Numbered from the stretch's first letter, positions 46,668-56,820 are shown. The stretch is DNA of 64,000 bases from Clostridia bacterium (GCA_024403735.1 JAKSRG010000001.1:1-64000); one strand, 5' to 3'. Translations and numbers: made by a program. Notes: a model not told the origin generated them from the letters alone.

Positions 46668-48698
46668 ATGGATATTAGTAGAACAAGTAGAGCATTACCT
46701 CTTAAGAATATTAAGATAACTGATGATTTCTGGACTAATGAATTTGAATTAGTTCGTAATGAAGTAATTCCATATCAGTGGAATGCACTTAATGATAATG
46801 TACCTGGCGCGGCTCCTAGTTATTGTATGCGTAACTTCAAAGTCGCAGGTAATATGAACAAGGCCAAAGAAGAATTAGGTTCTTCATATGTTCCACCAAA
46901 GTATACATATAGAGGTTTTGAAGCAATACCTGAAGATCTTGAGCATCCTGACGAGGATAAGTTTTATGGATTTGTTTTTCAGGATACAGACTTCTCAAAG
47001 TGGATTGAAGCTGTTGGTTACTCACTTGTTCAGCATCCTGATAAGCATTTGGAAGAGACAGCAGATAAGGCAATAGATATTGTATGTGCTGCACAGCAGG
47101 ATGATGGTTATCTAGATACTTACTACATCATTAATGGCCGCGATAAGGAGTTTACAAATCTTCGTGATCACCATGAGCTATATTGTCTTGGTCATTTAAT
47201 TGAGGGTGCGGTTGCCTATTATGAAGCTACTGGCAAGAATAAGCTGTTGAATGCTGCAAGAAGATTTGCAGATTATGTATATGATAAGTTTGGCTACGAA
47301 GAAGGAAAGTGCAAGGGTTATCCAGGCCATGAGATAGCTGAGATGGCATTAGTTCGTCTTTACGAGGTTACTTCGGAGGATAAGTATCTTGAACTATCTA
47401 AGTTCTTTATAGAAGAAAGAGGTAAGAGACCTTACTATTTCGATAGTGAAGAACATTCAGAGATGAAGATCCGTGGCCATGAAGATGAGGAAAGATATTC
47501 CTATCAGCAGGCTCATAAGCCTGTACGAGCTCAGGATGAGGCTGTAGGTCATTCTGTTAGAGCAGTATATCTGTATTCTGGTATGGCTGATGTAGCACGT
47601 CTAAGTGGTGATAGCGAGTTGTATGATGTTTGTAAGAGAATATGGGATAACATTGTATCCAAGAAAATGTATATTACTGGTGGAATTGGTGCCACACATT
47701 TAGGTGAGTCGTTTTCATTTAATTATGATCTTCCTAACGACACTAATTATGCAGAGACATGTGCTTCAATAGGTATGGCTTTCTTTGCTAGAAGAATGCT
47801 CGAGATTGAGCCTAAGTCTATGTATGCTGATGTCCTTGAGAGAGAAGTATATAACGGCATACTAAGTGGAATGGCATTAGATGGTAAGAGTTTCTTCTAC
47901 GTAAATCCACTTGAAGTTAATCCAGAAGCATGTAAGAAGGATGAGCGTAAATATCACATAAAACCAGTAAGACAGAAGTGGTTTGGTTGTGCTTGCTGTC
48001 CTCCTAATTTAGCTCGTTTTCTAAGTTCTATTGGTAGCTATGCATATACAGAAAATGAAGATACTTTGTTTATGCATTTATATGTAGGAGGAGAGATTAG
48101 TAAGACACTTAATAGTGGTATTGCTAAAGTAGTTGTTGAATCCTCTTTACCATGGAATGGAAAGGTTAGCGTTAAGGTTCAGTCTGATAGTAGTTTTACT
48201 CTTGCACTTAGAATTCCTAGCTGGTGCGACGGTAAATATAGCCTTGATGGATTTGATGGCGATATTACTACAAAGGATGGATATATCTATCTTACAAAGG
48301 ATTGGAAGATTGATGATGAAATATCTTTGGAGTTCCCAATGGATGTTAAGGTGATTAGATCAAATCTTAATGTGAGAGAGAATATCGGAAAAGTAGCTGT
48401 AGCACGAGGTCCAGTTATTTATTGTATTGAAGAGATAGATAATGGTAAGGATTTGTATTTGACTGGTATAAGTAGTAAATCTGAGCCAATTATTGAGGAT
48501 TGCAGTATCAATGGTGCTTATGCTAAGAAGATTACTATTGATGGTGTAAGAATTAATAAAAAGGAAGAAACTGAATTATACTCTTGTGACTTAGATTGTG
48601 TTTATAAGACAACTAAGCTTTCGTTTATCCCATATTATATGTGGGCTAATCGAGGAGAAAATGAGATGCAGGTCTGGACAAGACTGATGCCTCTATAA
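46668..48698 (+). CDS. Glycoside hydrolase family 127 (beta-L-arabinofuranosidase-like)
   Basis: A 676-residue cytosolic enzyme (no signal peptide) of the former DUF1680 family. The (alpha/alpha)6 barrel carries the zinc/nucleophile residues known from Bifidobacterium HypBA1: E363 and C365 in NYAETCAS, and the Cys pair C443-C444 in GCACCPPN, one of which is the nucleophile. The C-terminal beta-sandwich follows (LTKDWKIDDEISLEFPMDVKVI). It should release L-arabinofuranose from plant-derived oligosaccharides inside the cell. It sits within a mixed operon without a transporter gene next to it. Confidence 0.93.
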   Translation: MDISRTSRALPLKNIKITDDFWTNEFELVRNEVIPYQWNALNDNVPGAAPSYCMRNFKVAGNMNKAKEELGSSYVPPKYTYRGFEAIPEDLEHPDEDKFYGFVFQDTDFSKWIEAVGYSLVQHPDKHLEETADKAIDIVCAAQQDDGYLDTYYIINGRDKEFTNLRDHHELYCLGHLIEGAVAYYEATGKNKLLNAARRFADYVYDKFGYEEGKCKGYPGHEIAEMALVRLYEVTSEDKYLELSKFFIEERGKRPYYFDSEEHSEMKIRGHEDEERYSYQQAHKPVRAQDEAVGHSVRAVYLYSGMADVARLSGDSELYDVCKRIWDNIVSKKMYITGGIGATHLGESFSFNYDLPNDTNYAETCASIGMAFFARRMLEIEPKSMYADVLEREVYNGILSGMALDGKSFFYVNPLEVNPEACKKDERKYHIKPVRQKWFGCACCPPNLARFLSSIGSYAYTENEDTLFMHLYVGGEISKTLNSGIAKVVVESSLPWNGKVSVKVQSDSSFTLALRIPSWCDGKYSLDGFDGDITTKDGYIYLTKDWKIDDEISLEFPMDVKVIRSNLNVRENIGKVAVARGPVIYCIEEIDNGKDLYLTGISSKSEPIIEDCSINGAYAKKITIDGVRINKKEETELYSCDLDCVYKTTKLSFIPYYMWANRGENEMQVWTRLMPL

Positions 48699-48725
48699 AT
48701 ATATGAATTATAGGGAGAAAACTGA

Positions 48726-49673
48726 ATGAGAGCAGTTGTATTTATAGTAACTTGGCTAATACTTATGGGTGTATACGCTATTATAAGAAAGAATATGAAG
48801 TCTTCTATAGCACCTCAGGGTAATAAGCCATATAAACCATCACCATATAAGAACATGTCTGCTGCTGATGCAGAGCATCATTATGAGGTGAAAAAGCTAG
48901 TTTTTCAGATTTTGATGTATGTAGCTACATTCCTTACAGTTGGGCTAACAATTACATTAAAAGTAATGAGTGACAGTAGTTTAAGAGCACTTCTTGCACT
49001 TTGTGTATTTCCAATAATAGCGGGTATGTTGGTATTCACATATCTTCATTTCTACTATACAGCACGCTATGCATATGTTGTTTTAGAAAATGACTGCGAT
49101 ATATATAAAGCAGACGAGATGTTTCGAATTAGATTAGAAAGTAAGATTTATCCAAAAAAGAGAAATTACAGAGCATCAGCATTTCTTCAAAGAGCACTAT
49201 GCCATCTTCTTATGGATAAGTTTAGTTTTGAGACTGACTGTGATTATTATTTAATTGAAGCACAAAAGCTTATACCAAAGCTCTCAAAATCAACGACATT
49301 TATTAATATTAGACTACTTAAGGCATCTCGTAAGGGTGATCTTCAGGATGTTAAGAGTTGTATGCAATTCATAGTTAATGCATCAAGAGGCGGAAAGATT
49401 AAAACATTTGACGGTATTTATGAAGAAGCTGAGATTCACGAAGCATATCTTGAGAAGAACTACACTAAAATGTTTGAATTAATTGATAAGCATATGAAAC
49501 GTGGAGACTGTCAGCTCGCATATTTATATATGTATTACTATACGGCTAAAGCGGAGTTTGAGCTTGGCCACTATGAAAGTGCAAAATCTTACGCATCATT
49601 TGTATATGCGCATGGTCCTGAAACATACTATGCAAAAGAATTGTATATGTATGAGCAGAATAGAAACTCTTAA
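48726..49673 (+). CDS. Membrane protein with TPR-like C-terminal region
   Basis: A 315-residue protein. Helix 1 at 3-20, a cytosolic linker, and two more membrane helices at about 60-80 and 88-110. The C-terminal 170 residues are helical pairs resembling TPR repeats (NYRASAFLQRALCHLLMDK; LAYLYMYYYTAKAEFELGHYESAKSYA). Function unknown. GGGAG precedes the ATG. Confidence 0.72.
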   Translation: MRAVVFIVTWLILMGVYAIIRKNMKSSIAPQGNKPYKPSPYKNMSAADAEHHYEVKKLVFQILMYVATFLTVGLTITLKVMSDSSLRALLALCVFPIIAGMLVFTYLHFYYTARYAYVVLENDCDIYKADEMFRIRLESKIYPKKRNYRASAFLQRALCHLLMDKFSFETDCDYYLIEAQKLIPKLSKSTTFINIRLLKASRKGDLQDVKSCMQFIVNASRGGKIKTFDGIYEEAEIHEAYLEKNYTKMFELIDKHMKRGDCQLAYLYMYYYTAKAEFELGHYESAKSYASFVYAHGPETYYAKELYMYEQNRNS

Positions 49674-49711
49674 ACTGTTATAATGGATTCAAAAAGACTA
49701 AGGAGAGATTT

Positions 49712-50299
49712 ATGGCTGATTTTACAATTTCACCAGAAGAGATGGAAGCAAATAAGAAGCGTATCATTGAACTTCTAACTAGTACTAATCGTCCTGGTAT
49801 GGATAGACTTATTAAGTGGATTGAAGGAACAGATTTCTTTACTGCTCCAGCTTCAACTAAGTATCATCTACATTGTAAGGGTGGATTAGCTAAGCATTCA
49901 CTTAATGTATATGAGAGATTGAAGGCAAAGGTAGATGGTGGTCTTCTTGAACTTAAGCCTGAGACAATCATCATTACAACACTTCTTCATGATTTGTGTA
50001 AGGCTAACTTCTATGTTGTTCAGAAGCGTAATCGTAAGATTGATGGCGCTTGGCAGGAAGTTGAAGAGTGGGGAGTAGAAGATAAGCTTCCAGTAGGTCA
50101 TGGTGAGAAGTCTTGTTATCTTATTCAGAGCTGTATCAGATTAACTTCTGAAGAATATGCAATGATTAGACTACATATGGGTAGAGAAACAGATAAGAAT
50201 AATGATCCATTCTCACAGTGCGCAGCTATTTTCCCAGGCGTTGCAGCTATTCATACTGCTGATCTTGAGAGTGCTTTTATTATCGAAGCAAGAATGTAA
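49712..50299 (+). CDS. HD-domain protein, probable metal-dependent phosphohydrolase
   Basis: A 195-residue protein. The HD pair is LLHDLCKANFYV with an earlier His (GGLAKHSLNVYE) and a later His/Asp (VGHGEKSCYL; IHTADLE), the pattern of metal-dependent phosphohydrolases acting on nucleotides or nucleic-acid ends. Last gene of the run, closed by a strong terminator. Confidence 0.82.
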   Translation: MADFTISPEEMEANKKRIIELLTSTNRPGMDRLIKWIEGTDFFTAPASTKYHLHCKGGLAKHSLNVYERLKAKVDGGLLELKPETIIITTLLHDLCKANFYVVQKRNRKIDGAWQEVEEWGVEDKLPVGHGEKSCYLIQSCIRLTSEEYAMIRLHMGRETDKNNDPFSQCAAIFPGVAAIHTADLESAFIIEARM

Positions 50300-50325
50300 G
50301 TTTAGAATTACAATTTAAAGCTAAT

Positions 50326-50364
50326 AAAAAGGCTTATTGCATATAATTTGCAATAAGCCTTTTT
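50326..50364. terminator. Bidirectional terminator
   Basis: AAAAAGGCTTATTGCA and TGCAATAAGCCTTTTT form a 16-bp perfect stem with a 7-base loop and A/T tracts on both sides. Confidence 0.96.
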
Positions 50365-50384
50365 ACGTATATAAACAAGGATTT

Positions 50385-52019
50385 TTAACTAGCTTCTTCT
50401 TTAGCAAGATCAATTGCTGTATCTAGTTCAAGAGGCTTGCTCCAAACAAAGCCCTGAACGAAATCACAATGATCAGCATTGAGGATATCAACCTGAGTTT
50501 CGTTCTCAACACCTTCTGAGATAACTTCACAACCCATCTGGTGTCCGAGTGAAATAACTGTATTAACGAATTCACGTCTCTTAGAATTCTTCTCGATATC
50601 ATCAACGAGGCTCTTATCAATCTTGAGGAGATTGATTGGCATCTTAGCGAGATTAGAGAGGGAAGAATAACCAGTTCCGAAATCGTCAAGTGCAACCTTA
50701 ACTCCCATAGCGCGAAGTTCCTTGATATTCTGGATTGCAATATCAACTGAATCAACGAGACAATACTCAGTAATCTCTATCTCGAGGTTCTTAGCAGGGA
50801 AATTATTCTGTTCGATGATAGTCTTAACTTTGTTAACAAATCCATTGTTACCAATATTCTTAGCTGAAATGTTAATTGATACAACAAAGTCAACACCTTC
50901 GCGATTAACGATATCCTTGAAATCATTCATTGCTCTGTTAAGAACGAAATCATCAATACTGAGAATAAGCTCACCATTCTCTGCGATTGGAATGAACTCA
51001 CCAGGACTAACGAATACTCCATCTGAACGCTTCATTCTAAGGAGTGCTTCAAAACCACGAAGCTTCTTATTATGTATAGAATACTGTGGCTGATAAACAA
51101 GATAGAAGAAACCACTCTCAAGTGCTTCTTTGATAAGCTTCTCAACTTCAACCTGTCTATTAAGTGTCTGATGCATTTCCTTGCTGAAGAATGAGATACG
51201 ACCTTTGTGCTCACGAAGTGCCTTGTACATAGCAATATCAGCATACTTGAGAAGATCTTCATAATTCTCTGCGTCCTTAGGGAAGGATGAGATACCAGCA
51301 TATGAAGTAAGATAGCAGTCAATAGTTGAACCTTCCATAGGAACTGTAATCTTCTCACCAAGTTTGGTGAGTAGGCTTTCTGCTACTTTACCTGGTTCAA
51401 GATCACCATTCAAAACAATTACGAATTCATCGCCACCAATTCTTGAGCATGTACCTTTGTTCTGCATCTCCTGCTTCATTCTTGAGGCAAGTGTCATCAT
51501 AACGAAGTCACCACAAATATGACCGTAGTTATCGTTAATGAATTTGAAGTTACCAAGATCTACATAGATGATGTGGAATGGCTCCTGAGCAATAATCTTC
51601 TTATCAAGTTGCTGGAAAAGACCACGTCTATTTGTAAGACCAGTAAGCATATCAGTGATAGCATCCTTCTCGCGATATTCGAACTGCTTTGTAAGGAAGA
51701 ATAATGCGAAAAGATAGATAATCATATTACATACACCTGGAAGAGGTGATAGAACATGTCTAATGATAATATTTGAAGTCATCATTATTAGTGATATAGT
51801 CATCAATACAGTAGAAACGATATACCCTTTCTTACTGTCTTTGCGAATCATTAATAGGCAGATAGCGAATTGAACCGCCATAAGAACTCCGTTAAAAGGA
51901 GCGACAGGTAATGTTCTGTCGAAATATCCCATCCAAAAATGACAAGATAAATATAAAAAAGCCATAAAGACGAAGAATATATTAATCTTCGTCTTGTAAT
52001 TAAGTTTTCCGCTATTCAT
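50385..52019 (-). CDS. Membrane GGDEF-EAL protein (c-di-GMP turnover)
   Basis: A 544-residue protein. About five membrane helices in the first 110 residues (no clear sensory domain), then GGDEF with intact GGDEF at 195-199, then EAL with E324 in FEALLRMK, EITEYCLV, ALDDFGTGYSSL, KIDKSLV and ISEGVEN. All metal and catalytic residues of EAL that can be recognised are present, so c-di-GMP hydrolysis is plausible; the cyclase domain also looks intact, so the net direction is open. The ATG at 52019 behind GGGGAG is preferred over an upstream start. Confidence 0.93.
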   Translation of the reverse strand: MNSGKLNYKTKINIFFVFMAFLYLSCHFWMGYFDRTLPVAPFNGVLMAVQFAICLLMIRKDSKKGYIVSTVLMTISLIMMTSNIIIRHVLSPLPGVCNMIIYLFALFFLTKQFEYREKDAITDMLTGLTNRRGLFQQLDKKIIAQEPFHIIYVDLGNFKFINDNYGHICGDFVMMTLASRMKQEMQNKGTCSRIGGDEFVIVLNGDLEPGKVAESLLTKLGEKITVPMEGSTIDCYLTSYAGISSFPKDAENYEDLLKYADIAMYKALREHKGRISFFSKEMHQTLNRQVEVEKLIKEALESGFFYLVYQPQYSIHNKKLRGFEALLRMKRSDGVFVSPGEFIPIAENGELILSIDDFVLNRAMNDFKDIVNREGVDFVVSINISAKNIGNNGFVNKVKTIIEQNNFPAKNLEIEITEYCLVDSVDIAIQNIKELRAMGVKVALDDFGTGYSSLSNLAKMPINLLKIDKSLVDDIEKNSKRREFVNTVISLGHQMGCEVISEGVENETQVDILNADHCDFVQGFVWSKPLELDTAIDLAKEEAS

Positions 52020-52258
52020 AATAATCTCCCCAATATCATATACCAAAGGCATAGCCCAAATATCTAATAATATTTATGTTTCAATTTTACGCTTATTTCC
52101 ATAATAAATCCTTGGAAAAGTAAGAATAAATTATAAACATTTGATAGCGTTTAACCGCAGAAAATGACTGAAAATAGCCAATTTGTGAGAAATTGTAAAG
52201 AAATTGTTTCGTATAGTTAGATTGTGTTCAATCTTTTTTGTAGGAGATTACTCATTTG

Positions 52259-52287
52259 TTGACTTTTATGACTATAACTAATATACT
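52259..52287 (+). promoter_or_regulatory. Promoter of the TrmB-like regulator and lysA
   Basis: TTGACT (52259-52264), 17-bp spacer, TATACT (52282-52287). The rest of the 305-base divergent gap (52020-52324) is AT-rich; a GATTG-TGTT-CAATC hairpin plus T-run at about 52221-52240 is the only other visible structure. Confidence 0.75.
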
Positions 52288-52324
52288 TTGAGTGTTCCTA
52301 AAAAGAACCACCAAGGGAGAGATT

Positions 52325-53014
52325 ATGGATTATATTGATCAACTAACAGAATTTGGATTAACAAGGCAAGAAGCAACAATATATGTTGAGTTGATAAGAC
52401 ATGGTTCAATGACTGGATATGAGGTTTCTAAGGAGACAGGAATATCTAAGTCAAATGTATATGCTGCACTTAAGGGATTAACTTCAAAAGGTGCTGCAGT
52501 ATGCGAGGAACGAGAGGCTACAAAATATCTTCCTATTGATGTAAAGGTGTTTTGTGATAATCATCTCAGGTATTTGGATGAGATTAAGGATAGTCTTATT
52601 TGTAATCAACCTAAGAAGGTTGAAGTTGCTGATGGTTACATTACTATTCAGACATATAGGAATATTATTAATAAGTTTCATGAGATGCTCGCTAGTTGCG
52701 ACAAAAGACTATATTTGATGGCTGAAGCTGATGTTGTCAGCATGTTTTCGAATGAGTTAGCAACATTGGCCTCTGAAGGTAAGAAGATAGTTGTTCTATC
52801 TGATAAAAAAGTAGATATAAATAATATTACTTTCTATAAAGTAGAGAGCATTGATAAACATATAAGATTTATTGTTGATTCTGATTACGTATTAACTGGA
52901 TCAATTAAAGGTGATGTAGATGATACTTGTCTATATTCAGGTCAGGAAACACTAGTAAATCTTGTTAAAGAGACAATTAAGAATAAGATGCTTTTGGCAG
53001 ATAAAGAGGTTTAA
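52325..53014 (+). CDS. TrmB-family transcriptional regulator
   Basis: A 229-residue regulator. A winged helix at 1-65 (LTEFGLTRQEATIYVELIRHG; TGISKSNVYAALKGLTSKGA) has the TrmB pattern, and the C-terminal 140 residues form a PLD-like effector domain (MFSNELATLASEGKKIVVLSDKKV; SDYVLTGSIKG). TrmB proteins in archaea bind sugars; here the gene sits 16 bases before lysA, so lysine or diaminopimelate control is possible (inference). The ATG at 52325 behind GGGAGAG is chosen. Confidence 0.85.
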   Translation: MDYIDQLTEFGLTRQEATIYVELIRHGSMTGYEVSKETGISKSNVYAALKGLTSKGAAVCEEREATKYLPIDVKVFCDNHLRYLDEIKDSLICNQPKKVEVADGYITIQTYRNIINKFHEMLASCDKRLYLMAEADVVSMFSNELATLASEGKKIVVLSDKKVDINNITFYKVESIDKHIRFIVDSDYVLTGSIKGDVDDTCLYSGQETLVNLVKETIKNKMLLADKEV

Positions 53015-53030
53015 TTGGAGGTATTAATAT

Positions 53031-54299
53031 ATGAAGAAGACACCATTTGTTACTAAGGAAATGATTGAGGAAATTACTAAGAAGTATCCAACTCCTTTTC
53101 ATATTTATGATGAAGCAGGAATCAGAGCTAACGCTAAGGCTATGAAAGAAGCATTCAGCTGGAACAAAGGCTTTAAGGAGTTCTTTGCTGTTAAGGCTCT
53201 TCCAAATCCAAAGATTTTGGAAATCTTCAAGGATTATGGTTTTGGTTGTGACTGTGCTTCAGCAAATGAGATTACACTTGCACTTGCTGCTGGTATGAAG
53301 CAGGGCGATATTATGTTCTCATCTAATGAGACACCAGCTAAGGAATATGACTATGCCTATAAGTCAGGAGCAATCATTAACCTTGATGATATTACACATA
53401 TTGAATTTTTGGAGGGTATTATCGGTAAGCTTCCAGAGACTATGTCGATTAGATATAACCCAGGTGGAGTGTTCACACTTAGTAATGGAATTATGGATAA
53501 TCCGGGTGATGCTAAGTATGGTTTTACTACTCCACAGGTATATGAGGGTGTTAAGATGCTTATGGATAGAGGAGTTAAGAACCTTGGTATTCATGCATTC
53601 CTCGCTAGTAATACAGTAACTAATGAGTACTATCCACAGCTTGCTAAGGAACTTTTTGAACTTGCTGTTGATGTTGCTAAGAAGACAGGAATTCATATCT
53701 CATTCATTAACCTTTCTGGTGGTATTGGTATTGCTTATCGTCCTGATCAGACACCTAATGATATTTATGCGATTGGTGATGGTGTTCGTAAGGTTTATGA
53801 AGAAGTTCTCGTACCAGAAGGAATGGATGATGTATCAATCTATACTGAGTCAGGTCGATTTATGACTGGTCCATATGGCCACCTTGTAACTACTGCAATT
53901 CATGAGAAGCATACACATAAGGAGTATATTGGTGTTGATGCTTGTGCAGTTAACCTTATGCGTCCTGCTATGTATGGTGCATATCACCACATAACAGTTC
54001 TTGGTAAGGAAGATGCACCTCTTGATCATACATATGATGTAGTAGGTTCTCTTTGTGAGAACAATGATAAGTTTGCAATTGATCGTGAGCTTCCAAAGAT
54101 TGATAGAGGTGACTATATTGTTATTCACGATACTGGTGCTCATGGTTTTGCAATGGGTTATAACTACAACGGTAAGATGAAGAGTGCTGAGCTCCTCTTG
54201 AAGGAAGATGGTTCTGTCGAGCTTATTAGAAGAGCAGAAGAGCCTAAGGACTATTTTGCAACTTTGGACTGCACACCATATTTTAAAGATCTTGTATAA
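53031..54299 (+). CDS. lysA: Diaminopimelate decarboxylase
   Basis: Fold-type III PLP enzyme of 422 residues, last step of lysine synthesis. The PLP-lysine is K55 in FFAVKALPNP. NLSGGIGIAYRPDQ and YTESGRFMTGPYG bind the cofactor phosphate, and the substrate-binding region VVGSLCENNDKFA contains the conserved Cys-Glu. Related ornithine/arginine decarboxylases are less likely because of this segment. GGAGG precedes the ATG. Confidence 0.9.
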   Translation: MKKTPFVTKEMIEEITKKYPTPFHIYDEAGIRANAKAMKEAFSWNKGFKEFFAVKALPNPKILEIFKDYGFGCDCASANEITLALAAGMKQGDIMFSSNETPAKEYDYAYKSGAIINLDDITHIEFLEGIIGKLPETMSIRYNPGGVFTLSNGIMDNPGDAKYGFTTPQVYEGVKMLMDRGVKNLGIHAFLASNTVTNEYYPQLAKELFELAVDVAKKTGIHISFINLSGGIGIAYRPDQTPNDIYAIGDGVRKVYEEVLVPEGMDDVSIYTESGRFMTGPYGHLVTTAIHEKHTHKEYIGVDACAVNLMRPAMYGAYHHITVLGKEDAPLDHTYDVVGSLCENNDKFAIDRELPKIDRGDYIVIHDTGAHGFAMGYNYNGKMKSAELLLKEDGSVELIRRAEEPKDYFATLDCTPYFKDLV

Positions 54300-54326
54300 G
54301 ACCTAATCGAAAACATAATATGATAA

Positions 54327-54361
54327 TGCCTCAAAGAGTTAACTCTTTGGGGCATTTTTTG
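54327..54361 (+). terminator. Terminator of lysA
   Basis: TGCCTCAAAGAG pairs with CTCTTTGGGGCA (one G-U), then a T-tract. An ATCGAAAACAT element lies just before it at about 54305. Confidence 0.92.
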
Positions 54362-54477
54362 TGCGTATCAAATTAATGCAAAAATGCTTTATTTATTCGG
54401 ACTAATACTAAGTTTCGAATGTTAGATTATTTGTGGGATTGTGAATATAGGAATTATTTGGAATATGGGAGAAAACT

Positions 54478-56820
54478 ATGAACAAGAGGAAGTTAATCGC
54501 ATTAACTTTGGCTTCGAGTATGTTATTTTCAGCATCTTTAGGAATTGCTGGATGTAGTAAATCAACTGAGACTAAAGTAATTAAGAATAGTATTGAAGAA
54601 ATCAGTGCAGATGAGTTGTGGTTAAATTATTCAAAAAGCGATCTTAATATATTTGATGATGGTCTATATTTAAGTTCATCTATAAGTACAGAATTAGTTA
54701 AAGTAGATGGTGGATATGCAACTCATGCTTCTGCTACTCCATTAACTTACGACCAGATACATTATCGCTATGTGCTGCTGTTGGATGATGATTGTAATCT
54801 TATAGATAAGATTGAGATAGATAATAGCGTTTTGGGTGTACCTGAAGATGGTTATGTTGAATTGCTTGGATTAACCTCTGAAAATGGTGATCCTGTAGCT
54901 CTCGTTAGAGTTGAAATGTATGATGCAGAGACATATGAATATATTGATGAGCACTATCAATTTAATGTTAAAACTAAAGAGATTAAGTCTATAGATTACT
55001 TGTATTCGGATGGATATGTTTCATCTTTAGGTGGCCTTAGTAATGGATATGTATATTCTGTATGCGAGCAGCATACCGGAGACGGTGCTCAGTTTTGGAT
55101 TAACTTTGGTAAAGATGGACAACTCATTCAGTCAATAGATTTAACGAGTATGCTTGGTGAAACGGGATTATCAGAGTGCTACATCAATACAGAAATTGGA
55201 GATATAGTTAAGTTTGATATTTATGGAGAAAACAATAACTATTTGTTTACTGTAAATACTGATGATTGGTCTACCGATAAAAGCGTAACAACATTTATCA
55301 ATATTGATGAAGATAGTCATTATAGAAAGTTCATTGGTGAAGATGGTATTGGTTATTTGGTAAAGGAAGATGGTATTTACTATGCTGATAATGATAAAGA
55401 GATAGTACTACCTTTTGATGCATCTTATGCTAATAGATATTCTTTATATGGTGCTTCTCTTGTAGAAGCTGATGGTAATAGATTTATTCTTGTTACTAAT
55501 GATTACACAGATGAATTGGTTAAAACATCAATTCATGTTTTCGATTTAGCAGATAGTAATCCGAATGTAGGCAAAACAATTATTACCGTAGGATATATGG
55601 AAGAATTAGATATCAATACTGCAGAAGTAATATCTGAATATAATCAGTCTAGTGACTTGTACTATGTAAAAACAATGTGTTATCAACCAGATATGACAGA
55701 TGTTTATTCTGTGAGTATGAGTTCAGATGAATATAACAAAGCTAGTCTCGAAAAAAGTAGAGACATGTCAGATGAATTGGTTATGGATCTTTTAAGCGGT
55801 GAAGGTCCAGATATTATCTTGAATACATTCGAATACCCACAACTAAATAATGAAACATACCTTATTGATATGTCTTCGTTTGTTGATGAAGAACTTAAAG
55901 ATATTGAGCTGTTCGATAATGTAATTGAGGCGAGCAAGACAGATAGTAAGCTATATCAAGTACCGTTAACATTCTACGTTGAAGGTATTTTTGCGCAGGC
56001 TGACGACGTAAAGGGAGAATGTGGTTTCACATTTGATGAATATATTGAGTACGTGGATACGGTTTGTAATGGTAGTAATCCAATAGGTCTATACTCTTCA
56101 AGATTGGATGTCATGACAAGAATTCTTTCTTCTATGTCAAATGAGTTCTATGACGAAGATGGAAATGTAGATTTTAATAATGAAGCTTTCTATAGTGTTG
56201 TAAAGTACTGTAAGGAGAATGTACCTGAGAACTATTGGAACTTTGGTAATTCAAGTGTTGGATATGGTTATACTGGTAATGACAACCAACTTATGGATTT
56301 GTATAACATAGATACTTATCTAACTACAATTGGATTTAATCCCAATCTGACTTTGTATGGTATACCTTCGTTTGATGGAAGAGGTCCTTCAATTGGAGTT
56401 ACTTCTTCAGTAGCAATATCTGCTGCTGTTTGTGATGTGGATGGTGCGAAAGACTTTGTTAAGAAACTTTTGTGTAGTCCTTCTAGTAGTTCATGGACTA
56501 ATTCTATATCTGTAGATGTTACTCGAGATATTAGTGCTCTTTGTGTGGATAGGAGTAATAAAAACTATGATGCATGGGCGCAATGGGATTCTGATGAAAT
56601 GTTACATTTAGATGGAATGTATAGATATGAATATGAAATCATTGATGATTACATTGATGTCATTAGTACAGCATCTACAATAAAGTCTTTTGATCCAAAT
56701 ATTTTGATTATTATATCTGAGGAGATTCCTGCATATTTTGCTGATCAAAAATCAATAGAAGATGTTGCGGGTATTATTACAAAAAGAGCTCAGACAGTAG
56801 TTGATGAGAGAAATACTTGA
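54478..56820 (+). CDS. Large lipoprotein with solute-binding-protein-like C-terminal half
   Basis: A 780-residue exported lipoprotein (lipobox GIAGC at about residue 26). Residues 45-370 have repeated strand-turn blocks typical of a beta-propeller-like fold (DDDCNLIDKIEI; FGKDGQLIQSIDL; NNNYLFTVNTDDW). Residues 380-780 match a type-1 extracellular solute-binding protein layout (EYNQSSDLYYVKTM; SGEGPDIILNTFEYP; YQVPLTFYVEGIFA). No permease or ATPase gene is adjacent, so transport by a partner elsewhere or a purely sensing role are both open. No strong ribosome binding site; GGGAG precedes the ATG. Confidence 0.78.
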   Translation: MNKRKLIALTLASSMLFSASLGIAGCSKSTETKVIKNSIEEISADELWLNYSKSDLNIFDDGLYLSSSISTELVKVDGGYATHASATPLTYDQIHYRYVLLLDDDCNLIDKIEIDNSVLGVPEDGYVELLGLTSENGDPVALVRVEMYDAETYEYIDEHYQFNVKTKEIKSIDYLYSDGYVSSLGGLSNGYVYSVCEQHTGDGAQFWINFGKDGQLIQSIDLTSMLGETGLSECYINTEIGDIVKFDIYGENNNYLFTVNTDDWSTDKSVTTFINIDEDSHYRKFIGEDGIGYLVKEDGIYYADNDKEIVLPFDASYANRYSLYGASLVEADGNRFILVTNDYTDELVKTSIHVFDLADSNPNVGKTIITVGYMEELDINTAEVISEYNQSSDLYYVKTMCYQPDMTDVYSVSMSSDEYNKASLEKSRDMSDELVMDLLSGEGPDIILNTFEYPQLNNETYLIDMSSFVDEELKDIELFDNVIEASKTDSKLYQVPLTFYVEGIFAQADDVKGECGFTFDEYIEYVDTVCNGSNPIGLYSSRLDVMTRILSSMSNEFYDEDGNVDFNNEAFYSVVKYCKENVPENYWNFGNSSVGYGYTGNDNQLMDLYNIDTYLTTIGFNPNLTLYGIPSFDGRGPSIGVTSSVAISAAVCDVDGAKDFVKKLLCSPSSSSWTNSISVDVTRDISALCVDRSNKNYDAWAQWDSDEMLHLDGMYRYEYEIIDDYIDVISTASTIKSFDPNILIIISEEIPAYFADQKSIEDVAGIITKRAQTVVDERNT

